This document shows positions 63,024 to 64,000 of a stretch of 64,000 nt of DNA, in pieces. Origin of the DNA: Pyrinomonadaceae bacterium (GTDB lineage: Bacteria; Acidobacteriota; Blastocatellia; Pyrinomonadales; Pyrinomonadaceae); assembly GCA_019694395.1 (NCBI GenBank), contig JAIBCC010000005.1, forward strand, positions 1-64,000. The letters are read 5' to 3'. The position numbers and the translations under genes are program-made. A model generated the notes under the pieces. It saw only the letters and a list, made by a program, of their open reading frames with translations. It had not been told where the DNA came from and ran no database searches. Every line of letters starts with the position of its first letter. The stretch's first letter is position 1.

Positions 63024-64000
63024 GTGAAAAAACTCCTGTTTTTGCTGTTTTTTGTTTTAAATTTCAGCCTTTTCGCCTTTGCCCAAAACGAACCGCAACC
63101 CGTTTCGGGATTTACCAATCTGCGCCACACTTTCAAATCCGAAAATATGGGCGAAGAACGAACGCTTTTAGTCCACGTTCCGTCAAATTACACGCAATCG
63201 GACGAAAAATATCCGGTCGTGTATATGCTTGACGCGGGCTCGGCGCAAATGACGATGATGGTCGGGATTTTGGAACAACAAGCCAATGCGGGAGAAATTC
63301 CGCAAATGATTTTGGTTGGAATTACTAATACGAACCGCAATTTTGATCTAACGCCGACTGCCAACGGATTTCCGGGCGAACGCGGCAACGGCGAAAAATT
63401 TATGCAGTTTGTCGAAAAGGAAGTTGTGCCGATGATTGATAAAGGCTATCGGACACAGCCTTTTCGGATTTTTGCGGGACACAGTTTCGGCGGATTGACG
63501 GTTGTTTATTCCTTCGTTTCGCGTCCCGATTTGTTCAATGCTTATCTTGCTTCGAGTCCCGCTTTACATTGGGATAATCGAATAGTAATTAAACGCGCCG
63601 AAGAACTTTTCAAACAAAAACGCGAGTGGAACAAAACGATGTTTATGGCGATTGCCAATGAACCCGGTTTTCTGGGCGATGCCAATGCTTTTCGTGATCT
63701 GCTGAAAAAATATAATCCGAAAAACTTCGATTTTGATTTTCAGGAATACAAGGACGAAACTCACGGGTCAAGCACTTTGATCCATTACTACACCGGATTG
63801 CGAATGATCTTCAAAGGATGGCTCGCACCCGAAAATGCTTCGTTTGAGGATTTGGAAAGTCATTATAAAAACCTAACCAAACGATTCGGTTATCAGATAT
63901 TAATTCCTGAAAATAAGTATGGTCAGTTTATGGGAAGATATTTACAGTCCAATCAAAACGAGGAAGCGATTATATTAATGGAAAAAGCTATTGCCAGTTA
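63024..64000 (+). CDS. Secreted alpha/beta-hydrolase esterase, partial (cut by window end)
   Basis: The frame stays open from the GTG at 63024 to the window end (about 325 codons, no stop). AAAAGGAAA lies upstream at 63004. Signal peptide ends near LFAFAQ. An esterase-D/Fes-like domain follows: YPVVYMLDAG, the nucleophile in GHSFGGL, SSPALHWD and the His in DETHGSS. After about residue 260 a helical region begins, perhaps TPR. Similar genes in this fold hydrolyse siderophore or acyl esters; substrate unknown. Confidence 0.85.
   Translation, partial: MKKLLFLLFFVLNFSLFAFAQNEPQPVSGFTNLRHTFKSENMGEERTLLVHVPSNYTQSDEKYPVVYMLDAGSAQMTMMVGILEQQANAGEIPQMILVGITNTNRNFDLTPTANGFPGERGNGEKFMQFVEKEVVPMIDKGYRTQPFRIFAGHSFGGLTVVYSFVSRPDLFNAYLASSPALHWDNRIVIKRAEELFKQKREWNKTMFMAIANEPGFLGDANAFRDLLKKYNPKNFDFDFQEYKDETHGSSTLIHYYTGLRMIFKGWLAPENASFEDLESHYKNLTKRFGYQILIPENKYGQFMGRYLQSNQNEEAIILMEKAIAS

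Noticed and set aside
62987-63232. 81-aa plus-strand open frame at the start of the last gene
   Set aside because: The real gene is in another frame from GTG 63024, with signal peptide and esterase motifs, running off the window.

Overview
The window looks like a low-GC chromosome segment of an Acidobacteriota bacterium, most likely of the Blastocatellia/Pyrinomonadaceae kind. I infer this from the gene style: a winged-helix/PD40-propeller regulator, a TolB-propeller/amidohydrolase fusion, DUF885, DUF4344 and DUF5694 proteins, many signal-peptide hydrolases, LPS heptose genes and a small CxxC/EEAA protein. No rRNA or ribosomal gene is present to confirm it.

Layout. 0.3-7.6 kb is a sulfur amino acid region: two SDR paralogues, three tandem membrane-protein paralogues, then metY-metX-SDR-(cysteine synthase-like) behind a SAM-II-type riboswitch with its own terminator. 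7.7-14.4 kb is a minus-strand block of LPS/surface genes (gmhB, waaF, a UDP-sugar-epimerase-like gene), a zinc-ribbon SDR, a GxxExxY cassette and two odd tRNA-like genes. 14.6-26.6 kb carries a transglutaminase-like protein, a K+ channel, a class A PBP, a small zincin, nucleotide-sugar genes (wecB, a UDP-HexNAc dehydrogenase), a HEAT-like protein and an M28 peptidase. 26.7-41.1 kb has a CadC-like regulator divergent from a plus-strand run of secreted proteins (MBL hydrolase, NTF2-like, NHL/SMP-30-like, DUF5694, HExxH protein), then a dehydratase/ornithine cyclodeaminase pair, an M20 peptidase, an SGNH hydrolase and a serine beta-lactamase-fold hydrolase. 41.2-49.9 kb is minus strand: a sigma-54 activator, a heme ABC importer (hmuTUV), a TPR lipoprotein, a HIT protein and a Ser/Thr kinase. 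50-64 kb is mixed: murA, GerMN, deacetylase-like, DinB, TolB-amidohydrolase, DUF885, a frameshifted IS200/IS605-type tnpA, DUF4344, and an esterase cut by the window end.

Between the genes the window is unusually rich in structured DNA. There are long imperfect palindromes whose arms are built of 7-9 nt quasi-repeats. There are 41-nt double-hairpin REP-like units. Most striking is a four-hairpin cassette present twice (53.8 and 61.2 kb) in the same order, with the same flanks but different, base-pair-compensated stems; the second copy lies just upstream of the broken transposase. The other standout items are the SAM-II element, whose conserved 3' segment is an exact 8-nt complement of the attenuator terminator, and the pair of tRNA-like genes with extended acceptor stems. 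No CRISPR array, rRNA, phage or plasmid module was seen.
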